64,000 nucleotides of DNA from Massospora cicadina. Its lineage: Eukaryota; Entomophthoromycota; Entomophthoromycetes; Entomophthorales; Entomophthoraceae. Made by a program: the position numbers and the translations under genes. The first letter of the stretch is position 1, and each line of letters starts with the position of its first letter. The stretch covers positions 106,151 through 170,150 of the forward strand of contig JAKSZP010000150.1 in assembly GCA_022478985.1 (NCBI GenBank), in the 5' to 3' direction. The notes beneath the pieces are model-generated. The model saw nothing but the letters and a program-made list of their open reading frames with translations, was not told the origin of the DNA and made no database searches. Below are positions 1 to 11,759 of this stretch, in pieces.

Positions 1-3000
1 ACCTATCCCAACCAAAAAAATTTTTTTTGCCCCACTCGACGGTGCAACGAACTTATCCGCACCGCAAAAAATTCGTCTGACGTCGGGAAAACAAAAAGCG
101 AAGGCCAAAGCCAACGCGACTCTTTCTGCAAAAATTAACAAAAACCTATTAGCATTGCTGCTAATACCCATGCTGCTGTGAAAGCCCATGGGGACCTGGT
201 AGAGGCTGGTGGGCCTGGGGGCCCACCCCTGCACCTAAGGTGCGATGGGGGAAACCTTCACTCTAGGGACGCTGAATATCGCTGGACTCAAGGCCTCCCC
301 ATCCTGGGCTAGGAAACTGAGTTTTTTACAAAATTATTTACCCGTGGATATCCTGGCCATCCAGGAAACCCACTGTCCATGAGGTTCGAGGATGCTTAGA
401 AAACAATGCTCCTACCATCCCTATCCTTTTGGTTGAAGCACTGTGGGGTGCTAATTTGGAAAAACAATTTTTTCAAATTTACATCTTCAGAAACATTCCT
501 AAATGACCGAGTGCTCATTGTCACCTTCTCTTGGGCCGATGTTGCACACACAATTATCAATATTTACGCCCCAAACGGTGCACAAGAGCGTCGGGAACTT
601 TTCTCATCAGTCAAATTTCTCCCGCTACCCCCCGATTCTTTCCTAATTGGCGACATGAACTGTTGGCTAACCTCACCAATGGACCAGTGGCCACCCTCAC
701 CCCACGCCCCACAGGGTCACGTAGAACTACGCGTTCTAAAAGCCACCCTTGGGTTAATGGATGCTCTGCCGCGACATGCCCCACTGCTCGAAAACATGAC
801 GCGTCCCCACATCCACAATGGCCAATTAAGGTCCATGACCCACATTGACCTTATTCTAGCGCCGGCGAAATTCCAACCCCACATCTCCCACTTCAAAACA
901 ACAAAAATGACTTCTCCGACCACCGACTGGTCTTGATAACATACCACTTACCCATCACAGTTGCAAAGGCCCCACATTGGTGCAAAATCTGCCCCCCAGA
1001 GCTTGCGTCACCAGGATTTTCCACATGGGTGGAAGAATAAACTTTGGCAAAATCATTTGTTGCACCGTTTTGTGTGGACCCCATTTCCACATGGGCAACT
1101 TTCAAAAAAGACACCATCCGCCACTATCGCCATCTCTCATCCAGACGCTCATGAGCACATGGGCGGTTATATCATGTGCGCTGGCGGAATTGGCCCACTT
1201 GGAGTCCAACATTCCAGCCTCAGGATATAGCCCTGCATGGGGCCAGAAGTGGGCGGAGGCAGCAGCACACCTCAACGCACTTGAAAGGCAACACAAACAT
1301 CGGGTTTGTGTCCAATACAGGGCCACACGCATCACTAAAAGGCGACAAGTGCACCGCATACTTCTTCAAAAAAATTTTTGCACCACGCCAGAGCATGGCC
1401 TGCACACAGGTGTGAAGATCGGATAATTCTATTGTGGACACACCGGCCAAAGTGGCAATCAAAATGCAAAGATATTACTCCAAGTTATACCGAGCTGAAC
1501 CAATTCAGCCAGCCGAAATGGCAGAATTTCTCGACATAGCTCATATCCACACCATTTTCCAATACCCGGAAATAATGAATTTAATTACTCCAAATGAATT
1601 ATGGACTACCATTCGCGGTGCACCAAACCGAAAAAGCCCAGGCCCAGATGGCATTCCATATGAGTTCTACAAAAAATATTTTAAATACATATCCCCATTG
1701 CTGCTAGCCTCACTCAACCAAAGCCTGTTGGAAATGTGCCTCCTACCAGGAGGACATGAGGCTTTTACAGTCACACTCTTCAAGAAAGGGGATAGGCTAG
1801 ACTTAGCCAACTGGCGCCCCATTTCTCTAACAAACACAGACACCAAAATTTTAACAAAAATCATGGCTAACTGTTTAGGGACTGTAGCATCTGCCACCAT
1901 CTCTCCAGAACAATTCAGTTTCATCCCCAGAAGGTCAATTTGGGATAACGTGCACTCCGTGGCTAATGTGTGTCAGTCCACAGCCTCTGGGGCACTTGTA
2001 TTCTTGGACCAACAAAAGGCCTATGATAGAGTAAACTGGGAATACCTTAGGGCCTGCCTCCAACAATTCCGCCTACCTCCCCGCTTCATTAACTGGGTGA
2101 TGCTGCTCACAGAATCTGCAACAATGGCAGTGCGCAGCCCAGGTTTCCTAACGGAAATAGTCCGTCCTCAAAGGGGCCTGCGACAAGGGGACCCCCTGAG
2201 CCCACTCTTATATAATCTTCAGCCTTGACCCACTACTGCGAAATGTGAATGCCCAACTCACTGGGGTCCATGTGCCAGGCCAAACCCCAGTCAAGATGAT
2301 GGCATTTGCAGATGATTGCATGGTGGGGGTGTCTAATAATAAAGATGCACGCGCGCTTGAAGCCCTCATCCAGGAATATTCCCGGGTAAGCAACGCGGCA
2401 CTGAACGCCTCCAAAACCGAAATCATCCTCCTTGGTCGATTCAGAACTGCTGGGCCCCAGCAAGTAGTTCCCAACCCAGCCCAGCTGATCGCCCAAGTCC
2501 ACGCCTTACTAACTCAAACACACCGCTCCACTGGTGCTCCCTTTGTGCCGCGACCTACCATAGGACCGGTACGCCATCTGGGCGTGTGGTTGGAGGCAGG
2601 AGGATACGAGTCAGCAGTAATGGAGGGCCATATACTGGACAACGTGACGAAGCGAATCGCCTCTCTCAGAGCCCACCCAACTACCCTCACTGGTAGGGTT
2701 GTTCTTGCCAACTCTATGCTCCTATCCAAAGTCTGGTTTGGAGCCCACGCCATCCCCTTCTCCCCAAGCTTCTTCAAATCCCTGTATGCTTTGCTACAAG
2801 GTTGGCTTTGGTCAGGCCGCCCTCCACCAGTACGGCTAGAGGTCATGTTTGGCCCTCATCATCATGGTGGCATGGGCCTACTTGACTTCAAAGCCCATGC
2901 CGCCAAGATCCTAGGCACCTGGATTGCGGCCGTCACTGCTCCTACACTCCCATCCCAACACTGGTCCCGCGCGGCCCGCTCCAACTTCTCCCAAGCCTTG

Positions 3001-4009
3001 GGCCTCAACAACCCATCAAACCCCCACTCCCTGATGAAATACCCTTGCATCACACACATCAGCCACAGGTCCTCACGGGACAAAAACCCACTACAAACGA
3101 ATCCTACTCTCCATGCGAATCGCAGAGTGGAGAATTTGTATTAGTGGACATACAACCCAAAGAGGCCGCCCCTCTCCTCAGTTCACACAAGAGGTACAGG
3201 GGCTACCCATCCATGATGGCGTGATCCCCATTCGACCCCAAGTCCTATCCAGGGTGGACTACCTGGACATGATGGACATCCCTTATTCCACTGAGACCCA
3301 AAAGACTATCTGGAAATACGCACACCATCCTCTGTTGCAGCCTCAAGTCCGTTCCCATGTGTGGCGCTGCCTGAGGCGGGTGTATCGTACAGCTGAGCGC
3401 TCTAACGCTTTACACTCATCCTGTGTCGTGTGTGGCCAGTATGGAACGCTGTTTCACCGCCTGGAGAAGTGCCCCACCTCTAAAGTAATATGGCGCGAAG
3501 TCCAACGTCTGCTAGGCCAGGATCAAACACATCCCTTCAGTCTGTCAAGAGATATGTTTGCTTCATCAATGGCCTCCCCCCTCCCACCCTCCCTTCGTGC
3601 TCTGGTGGTTGCAATCGCCATGTGGACTATCCACACGATTGTCTTGGATGCCATCGCCGGATCCATCCCCACCCTCCCTGAAGCTGTCCACAGATTCTGG
3701 TCTCATTTGGTGGATCACTTTCAAGCGTGGATGTTTGGATATCTCCCACCACGTCGCCGGCAGCTGGTCTCCTCCTGGTTCCCAGTCTGGTTCATCAAAT
3801 CAGACCCCTTCCTCCACACGTGCTCAATAGTGGCTACGCCCCCTACACACGTTCCCTCCCCTTCCCATAAGTGGCGTTCCCGCTGGCAACAAGAGATAGC
3901 ATTGCTTCTCTGGGGTGCCTCACCTGATATTGAGTTTTGTCTCATCTGAGTCATATTCGGAAGTGTCCGTCCCATGGTCGGCCTTCCCCACAATAAATTA
4001 AAATTAAAC
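1..4009 (+). mobile_element. LINE-A copy 1, non-LTR retrotransposon, cut by window edge
   Basis: Base 1 corresponds to about base 11573 of the full-length second copy, i.e. the last codons of ORF1, and the match continues to the 3' end. The element finishes with an A/T-rich tail (CACAATAAATTAAAATTAAA) at about 3990-4009. The 5' part and therefore the target-site duplication lie outside the window. Many copy-1/copy-2 differences are C/T or G/A changes. The ORF2 is broken by frameshifts and stops, so this copy is dead. Confidence 0.93.
245..3949 (+). pseudogene. LINE-A ORF2 remnant: endonuclease, reverse transcriptase, C-terminal CCHC
   Basis: ORF2 of a LINE would nick target DNA and reverse-transcribe the element's RNA at the nick. 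Visible in order: an APE-type endonuclease (about 270-940) with IQETH, the GDMNCW block (GDxN motif) and SMTHIDLIL; the linker; the RT (about 1600-2700) with GPDGIPYEFY, LANWRPISL, GLRQGDPLSPLLYN and MAFADDC (catalytic FADD near 2301-2320); and a C-terminal zinc motif CVVCGQYGTLFHRLEKC near 3421-3474 of CX2CX7HX4C type. No RNase H is seen. Frameshifts lie near 930-1000, 1420 and 2215, the last just after the QGDPLSP block, where an extra base appears relative to copy 2. The SDH block of the endonuclease is destroyed. The architecture fits Tad1-like fungal LINEs; the clade is an inference. Confidence 0.9.
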
Positions 4010-4621
4010 ATTTGTGTTCCTAGGTTGCTTTCCTCAAACATTATTCCTGCTATTTATTGCACAGTTATGTGTGCTAGTGAGATATGACGTCTTAGCTCCA
4101 ATTTAACAGAGGATCCATTCTGAGACCCCAGAATATAACCTTGTAGATGTTCACTATAATGTATAGTGGACAAGTTTGTGGCCTCCCACTAATCGAAGAG
4201 ATGCATGGATACTTTTTCTAATGTAAAGGTTCTAGTGCCATGGAGTAAAGTTGGGTTTCATCCTGAAACTGAATTCATTATTAGGACTTGATTGACACTT
4301 TCTATAAGCGCTTTCCTGATGCCTCTGGTATTAAGTAATCTCAAAAATTGGCGCCATGAAATTAACTCTGGCCCACAAAATTTTATCCCAGGAAGACTCC
4401 CCTGAATGGGGGTGGTGCCTCAAGAGCAGAAATGTAAATCACGTCTCATTATATAATTTCTGGGATAGACCCATGAGATCAAGGATGATGTTTCTGTATA
4501 AAACCTTAAAAAGTTGGATGCCCTCCCTAATCTAAAAAAACCTTGGACCAACGTTGGTTAATGGCCAAGCATGGCCATGTTGCTACCAAGGAGTTCCATG
4601 ATGAGTTTAATAACAGTACAT
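4010..4621. other. Unassigned AT-rich spacer
   Basis: Lies between the LINE-A tail and the start of the LTR-1 5' LTR. Translations on both strands are broken every few tens of codons and I recognise no domain. It is probably the pre-insertion target of LTR-1. The pentamer TACAT at 4616-4620 abuts the LTR and also occurs at 29911-29915 after the 3' LTR, a possible but weak target-site duplication. Confidence 0.4.
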
Positions 4622-5490
4622 TTATGGGATTTTTGCCCACCTTACCAGCTTCCTAGGTTATCTGCTAGTTTGCTAGGGGATAAGTCCCATTAGCAAATGA
4701 ATTAAATATTGGTTAATTTCGATTCTGGTATATTAATAGCAGCGGATTTTTGGTAATTCTCCAGGTTAAGATCCTTTTAATAACACGTGCAAATCATTAA
4801 GATCTTATTGACAGAGTTGCCTGTGAAATGAGGCATATGATAGTTGATCGTTGATTTACTATTAGGTGTGCTAATTGGGATTGGTCAAGGTTTATATTAA
4901 CTGATTGGGATTTATGAAGGAGTTGTGAGGCTAATGATAACACCTGCAACTAGAAAATCAATCAGTTGGTTTGTGACCTGCTATTATGGTAAAGAGTACC
5001 ACTACCTAAGCAGGTCGCTAGCCAAATGTGGTTGGTTTGCTGTGATTGAGCAGAAACAGTAGGGACACGTTTTCTAACTCATCCCATTTTCAGATCTCTG
5101 GGATGTCTGATGGATTAATACTTGGCCTGATGGAGAAGATCATTGCTAGAAGAGACTCAAAAGGGAAATTCAACGGCAATGGTTGCCGTTTACTTGCTGA
5201 GGCACCAACTGAGTAGTTGGGCGCCGGTTTCCCAAACAAATTCCCTAGCATTTTATAATAATAAAGCAGATTATATAGTAGTAATAAGTTCTATCAATCT
5301 TTAGTTTATTACCATTGTAGTACAATATTTGGTGACTCTTTTGAGTAAAATAGTAAGGTTCAGTTATCCTTAGAAAAGAAGCAGACCTTTACAGCAGACC
5401 TACATTGAATCAATGTGACGAGAACTAAGGCTGGGGACATCTGAATCTGAGAGTGGATTAAGTTCATCTGGGATAGGGAAGAAGTCCCTA
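4622..5490 (+). repeat. LTR-1 5' LTR, left part
   Basis: Matches 28836-29700. Shared blocks include TTTGCCCACCTT near the start, GCTAGGGGATAAGTCCCA, and TTATAATAATAAAGCAGATT near 5254. The repeat is interrupted after 5490 by LINE-B copy 1 and resumes at 16758. The two copies are visibly diverged, so the element is old. Confidence 0.88.
5476..5490. repeat. 15-bp target-site duplication of LINE-B copy 1, left
   Basis: GGGAAGAAGTCCCTA here is repeated exactly at 16743-16757. The uninterrupted 3' LTR has a single version near 29687-29702, which shows that LINE-B inserted at this point. Confidence 0.93.
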
Positions 5491-5539
5491 TTTTTAGCAC
5501 TAGGTGGTCCCAACCTATAGGGGGGCTACACTGATCTTT

Positions 5540-8500
5540 ATTAATTACGCCTGAGTTCCTAAGAGCTTGAGGCGAAGGCAGGGGTAAGTGGAGGTGTTGA
5601 GAAAGGGTGGGGAAAGCTTTCAAAGCCAGGTGTCCGCTCAAACTGACCTATTGGCCCATAGTGACATGATAAATACTCTCAGAGCCATTTCAAAAATCAA
5701 CATGAGAGTGGTTGATCATATGGGGCAGCGTCCACAGAGTGAGTCAAAAGCAGTGCAAAGATATGAATTATGAATAGTTTATATTAATACGCCAATTGCC
5801 AGGACCCCAATGATTGGGAGCAATTGGGGAGTGAGAGTATGAACATGAAATCCTGAACACGGTGCGCTACCCAGGGTTCTGCTTGCAGGAGTTTGCGGAC
5901 CTTGCTCTAGAAAGGGGCTATGAGGGGCAAGTAAAGAAGCAGTGGAGGTGGGTGTCTGTCAGCTCTGCACATCATGGGTGACTCTTGTGCTGGAAGGTGG
6001 GACCAGTTCGATCCCCTGTCCTGTATGAGCAGTGTATAACACGCCACAGAATATTTGATATTTTTGCTGAGAGAACAGGATGGGTAACTTCCTTCCAGAG
6101 CACCTTGAGATCACATTTCACAGCAAGGAGTAGGAATTCAAGGCGACGAGGCAGCATTGGGAGTCTTTCCAAAGGGTGGAGGTGGGAGATAACAATCCTC
6201 CCATTGTGGACCAGGGTGTGATGCCAGGGGCTGATCCCAGGGCCACTCCTTTTATAAGGGAAGGCGTGTTACACTCACACTTCTGCCCTCTTAAGAGCAA
6301 GGAGAGCCTGATTTTAGCAAAAACTTGAGGGGGTTTGAGGCGGTGTCCTGGATGGCTTGTTAGCCATTCTCCCACAGCTGTGGGTGAGGTCTGTGGAAGC
6401 CCTAGAGAGGCCGCTAAACCCTGGCTGGCTGGAGTTCATTGTGGCATTGGAGCCATATTCCAGCAAACAATGGGCTTAAGGAATCCCGTCAGTTTTGAAG
6501 TGGCATGAGACCTAACGTTTGAAAGACCTAGGCCCCTTCACTGCAGGGTTGGGATATTGTGGTCAGAGCTGTGGGTGGGCGGTTGGATCCCCATATCCAA
6601 CAACAAAGTACCACATTAAACCTCATGTACAAACTATTATTAAATGGGCAAACATGAGCGAGGAATCATAGCTCTGATAGAAGAAAGACATTCGCCATCA
6701 GGGCGCGTCCCTAGGGGTGTGATCCGCCACAGTTCCAGCTAGTTACACGAGAGTTTATTTTATTGAGCAAGTGGTCCTCATTATCCTTGATTGCGACCCC
6801 TTGTGGTGTGGTGAGGATACCTAGATGCCGAAAGGAGTCCCAGTAGGCTCCAAACCTAAGAAGGGGGAAAAGATGGGTACCCCCTTGCACTATTATAGTT
6901 TTAGAAGTGTTAACACTTGCATTGGACGCCTTAGAGTAGCGATTCAAGGCCTCCATGGCTAAATCTAGGTCCTTTTACATCCAACTGCCACAGTTGTGTC
7001 ATCAGCAAAGGCTATGGTGCAGGTGGGGATTTCCTGATAACCTGAATACCCTTCAGATGTTCCTGGAGTAAGGCTAGAAGAGGGTCCAAAGCTATGTTGA
7101 ACAAGATTGGGCTCAGTAAATCCCCTTGATGGAGACCATGTAAACAATAACTCTGCTATAAAGCCTGTTGAAGACAGTACCTTAGTGTGAAGCTGGGCGT
7201 AAAGCGCTGATAGCCATGTCCTAGCTTGTTATGGGATGTGGTTGCGGGTTAGGGAGGCATCCAGATACCCAAACTTAATCAATCATATGAGTTTTCCATA
7301 TCCATAAACGCCACAAAACCATGCGTTTGAGACGAGGTAGCTGACAGGGTTGCTAGAAGCTCATTGTAGTTGTTCCAAAGCGATCTATTTGGGATGAAGC
7401 CATGTTGAGCTGGGTTGAGGTGTGGTGCTTCCCACTTAGTCATTCGGTTTGCTAGATGTTTAGTAAATAGTTTGTGGTCTGTGTTCAATAGTGATATTGG
7501 TCGCCAGTTTGCAAGGTCCTCTTGGCTCACTTTCTTATGGATAAAGGTGATAATTGATCCTCTCGAGTCAGAAGTACTCCCTCTTATGCCAAGTGGGTTG
7601 AGAAGATGGGCTAGAGGCTTTTGTAACTGTGACGGGACCCACCAGAAACACCTCAAATGAGATACCATCTGGCCTGAGGCCTTCAGGCGTGGGCTGTAAA
7701 GTAGATTGTCCATTACTTCTTGCTGCGTAATTGGTGCAAGAAGTTCTTCATCTTCTGAGAGTTTAACTATGGTTCTAAAGCCCCACAATGAAGTCATTAA
7801 CATCTGCTGGGCTTATTTAGGAAGCCTTGAAGAGGGCATAATAGTAACAGTGGATCTCGCTGGCGATTTCCTCCTTGTCTATGGTGACAGTGGTCCCTCC
7901 CTCAGAGTTGCAATCTCCTGATCCTTTGAGCAGGCTTTCTGCTTCTAGTAAAAGAAACAAGTAGGACATTCCCACTGGGTGTAGTAATGAGACGATGTGA
8001 TGTTTGGTGCACGTTCTTATTGCTCAGTAAGTTCCTGCTGGTATGTCTCTTGGGCCAATTACCACGCCTTAAACAATTGAGAAAAAAGCACAGGTTGTCA
8101 ATTCCTTTCAAGGTGTCTTACTCTAGCTTCAGAACGTCTTACTTTAGCCTAGGCCTCGCCTATTAAGCATTAGAACAATTGTAGGCTAGCTTTAGATCCT
8201 TGCTTTTTTATCAGCACTTTTTTTCTTGTAAAGTTCGCAAATGAGGTGAGGCCAGGTGCTCTGGTTCACAAATGGCTGCATTTATCTTCTCTATTGAAAA
8301 CTGGTTAATAAGAGCCCTGGAGCAATCCTTAGCCAAAATCTTCTTGATGGTATGAGGATTGTTGCCAGGATCTCTGTGAGGAATCTGTGATCACTTGTAG
8401 TGTTATCTCGGGTTATGGGAGAGGAGACTCACCCACCAGCAAAGGGCCCACTAGGGCCATATCAATCCATGAAGCTTATGTGAATCTCTGACCTGCACCT

Positions 8501-9130
8501 TAGATCTGAGATATACAGCTAAGTTTCGATGCTGAGGGGGAGGGCATCCATAAAACAAATTAGCCAGAGGAAATTTTTAAGCCTAACTGTGCCTCATCTG
8601 TCTTGTGTGGCAGAAGGAGATGTGACACACACATTATACTCAATATTGTGTTGAGATCCCCTATCAGCACTGTATTGCTTAGGAGCTGTAGTATAGCAAG
8701 GACTTCCAAAAGACAGTCCTGCTCTTGTACTGCATTTGGCAGGTATATGCTTGCAACAAAGAAGGATAACTCAGGGCTTGATAATTTAGCCAATATATAA
8801 TGAACATCAAAGTGTTTTGAAAATGGGTGGGTTTTCACCTGGGGGTTTAAGATAATAAGTAACACATAATGTGTCCGACAGGAGTTACCTCCAAATTGCT
8901 CATTACATGCTAAAATTGCTGAGGGGGACATGGGGCTCCTGGATGGCTGCAATATCTACTCAAGCCAACCTGAAGTTGTGGAGGAGGCGGGCTTCCCACT
9001 TGTAATCCTGCAGCCCATAAGAGTTAATGGACTTCAGGGTCAGGGTGCCCTTTGGGGCCTCATAGATGTCCCCCTCCGTATCCCAGGGGGTATTAGAGCT
9101 TCCACCTGCATCTGTAAGGCTGCTCATTTT
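5540..9130 (-). pseudogene. LINE-B copy 1 ORF2 remnant (endonuclease and RT)
   Basis: On the minus strand, endonuclease motifs begin near 9050 (INSYGLQDYKW, then VDIAAIQEPH near 8960), with IYLPNA near 8750 and GDLNT near 8660. RT follows from about 7800 with DLANWRPISLLNTDHKLFTK and GFIPNRSLWNNY, then the catalytic block AFADDTTVAVG near 7000. The C-terminal CCHC region, which reads clearly in LINE-B copy 2, is badly eroded near 6.0 kb. Several stops and frameshifts separate these blocks. The RT resembles LINE-B copy 2 more than LINE-A. No RNase H is seen. It would have carried out target-primed reverse transcription with its ORF1 partner. Confidence 0.87.
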
Positions 9131-10282
9131 TAGGACTTGAGCTTGACTCTTTTCAGCAATCCGTGCTGATCAATGAGGAGGGGGATAGTCCTGAGGTGAT
9201 GGTCCTGAGGAGTTTGTAAGCCAGCCCAAGATATAACTCCCGCTGCTTTTCAAAAAAGTATCTTAGAGTATGCTTCATAGACTCCTCCATTTGTGCATCG
9301 TCTGATGTATCAAAGTCTAAAGGCACCTCCTTCAGTACTGAGAATGACTTCTGAGTTTCAATACCCTTAGATGGTGAAAGTGGCAATCACTTGGAGCCTC
9401 CACCCCTACTTGGTGTACTCCATGTCTGTTCCACCCTTGGGGTATTTTGTGTTACTAAATTCGTTTTAGATGCCACCCCTTTTATGCCTCCTCTGTGTTA
9501 GCTTGATGAGAGGAAGAGTTGCGCTTGGTTAGGGCTGGTGAAGGGTCTGGAAATTTAGAAGGTGTTCCCATAGGGAAGGTTTTTCCGCACTAAGGGAGTA
9601 AAGTTGTGCTACTGGATGTGCCTTCTCAACTGCTACACGAAGGGAAAAGGGAGTAGATCCTGTACCAGTACCCGGTGGGTTGGTTGTAGTATCGCCACTG
9701 CTGCTGTGTGGGAGCTTTTCTTCCCTGTCACTGGTACTTGGCTACTAGATGAGAGAGCTTGCTTACTAGCTGTACAACTATTATAGAGGTGTCTTAAAGC
9801 ATTACACCATGAGAAACGTGGTCGTGCCTGGTCTGGATCAACAAAAGATTTGTTAACAGGATCCAATGACTGCAACATGTGGGATCACCTCCATGTTGCG
9901 GGCCACCATTGGGTTAGGGATAAATGATGCTCTAGCAATACAAGCCCTCTAGTTTAGGGCATAGTAGGCTTGTGCGTACAGGTCTGCTGATAGAACTGAC
10001 CAAATTCCATTAATCCCCAATGAAGCGCAAGCTTCAGAGATTCTGGGTCCACTATAATTGGCAGATTTGAGAAAGTTACCCTAAAATTTTCTCCAAGTTA
10101 GATCTAGTTCTCAACACATGAAGAGAGCCATGTGGAATCTCAATTGTAACTGAGGCTGCATGGTATGCATCTTCTGCAGTTGTGTACCCAACATCAGTAG
10201 TGGCTTTCCACTACTTTATGAATGGTGGTGTTCACTGTAAAGACTCTTACTATTTCTTCAAAATAGCTGAAATGGTCTTTTG
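9131..10282 (-). pseudogene. LINE-B copy 1 ORF1, C-terminal part
   Basis: This segment is the downstream part of LINE-B ORF1. The upstream part lies beyond the LINE-A insertion at 15593-16659. Broken translations run through a Ser/Thr/Pro-rich region towards the ORF2 start. I see no clear CCHC knuckle, so the ORF1 assignment rests on position between the 5' leader and ORF2 and on length. Numerous stops. Confidence 0.6.
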
Positions 10283-10298
10283 TATAAAACTCAACTGG
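10283..10298. repeat. 16-bp target-site duplication of LINE-A copy 2, left
   Basis: TATAAAACTCAACTGG here recurs exactly at 15577-15592, immediately after the LINE-A 3' tail. This fixes the ends of LINE-A copy 2. Confidence 0.96.
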
Positions 10299-10397
10299 GA
10301 AAAACTTTTTCTTTTTCGTTGCAAACACTTTTGCAACCTATACAATTCAAGACTAAATTTAGTTTGATAATCTCACAGAGGAGATTAGTCTGCGCCC

Positions 10398-11594
10398 ATG
10401 TCTGGGAGCAGTTGGGCAATCAAGGCAAGAGGAGCAGGCGGAAGGCCTGCGGCCTCTAACGTTCAAAAACGCCCCGGAGAATCTGGCGGAATAGAAAAAA
10501 ATCTCAAAAAACTGGCGGTCACAATTCCCCCGGAGATACTCACGTGGCAAGCATGATGCAACCAGTACACCAACACGCCACACTCCCAGCCACTTTTGTC
10601 AGTGGAATTCGGAGTCTGTGTTTTGGACATCCATAAAACGGCCTTATGGGAAAACTTTTGTGAAGATGTACACAAAATTTTTTCCTGACCGCGGTGCACG
10701 TTGCACCTCACTCCATGTCTCGCGGTTGGCTGGACCTAGGTTTCAAAAGCAAAATAGCAGCAGACGAGGCTGCAGCAGTGCACATAGTGGTCGACCTCCA
10801 CAAAGGGCAATGGGTCATCGAAACCAAACGCACCAGATGGACAAAATCAAACCAAATTTTCCTCACATTTGACTTTTTGCCTACTATGGTAAAACGTGAC
10901 ATTTTGAATCAACACCTGAAAGATGGTCTCACCATATATGGTGAATTACAATCTTTCAAAATGCAACGTTTCATGCTGATGCCACACCTGTGCACCGGCA
11001 AAGCCATCGCAGTTCTGACCCCAACTGAGGAGATTGCGAAGGACCTAACCCAGATCCCACACTCCACCTTTATTGACATCGCAGGGCATACCACCCACCC
11101 ATTCCAGGTAACCGTGGACAGCGCGCCCCCCATTTGCACCCACTGTGACGCGTTCAGCCATAAGGCGCACGCATGCCCCATCAAGGAGGGCGTCACATTC
11201 CAAGAGCACCCCTCGGCGGCCATGGCCAGCGGAGAGGCGCACTATGAACCAACTGCAAGCACCAAGGAGACTTTCCCGTGGGGAGCACAAGGCCGCTACC
11301 TATTTGGTAAAGCCCATCTCCCCACAGGAGTGGAAGAAGGCCAAGCAGGCCCATAGGGCTGCGGCCAAGGAAGCGGCCAAGGCCACCACCACCATCCTAC
11401 ACTCACAACGCCAAGAGGACATGGAGACCTTCACAGCGGAAGCAACTCAGAAATCCATTACCCAACCAGATTGGGAGGCCCATGCTGAGCAGGCCACTCA
11501 ATCTGAGGATCCGATGGGAGATTTGATCTCACCCAATCGCTGCACCCAAGCTCCAGTTGAAACCAACTTGGGACCTATCCCAACTGAAAAGTAA
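10398..11594 (+). pseudogene. LINE-A ORF1: nucleic-acid-binding protein with CCHC knuckle
   Basis: ORF1 proteins coat LINE RNA. The start at 10398 (ATGTCTGGGAGC) follows the short leader and opens a Gly/Ala/Arg-rich N-terminus. The frame is lost before about 10694, where a 220-residue open stretch carries the central domain. This includes the block EEIAKDLTQIPHSTFIDI and the zinc knuckle CTHCDAFSHKAHAC (CX2CX4HX4C) near 11138-11179. After a second shift near 11200-11290 the C-terminus is Ala/Lys-rich (EWKKAKQAHRAAAKEAAK) and could form a helix or coiled coil. It ends at 11594 with IPTEK. The central block resembles the LINE-C protein. Confidence 0.88.
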
Positions 11595-11759
11595 TTTTTT
11601 GCCCCGCTCAATGGTGCACCAAACTTATCCACACCGCAAAAAATTCGTCTGACGTTGGGAAAACAAAAAGTGAAGGCCAAAGCCAAAACGACTCTTTCCA
11701 CAAAAATTAACAAAACCCCAATAGCGTTGCTGCTAACACCCGCGCTGCTGTGAAAGCCC

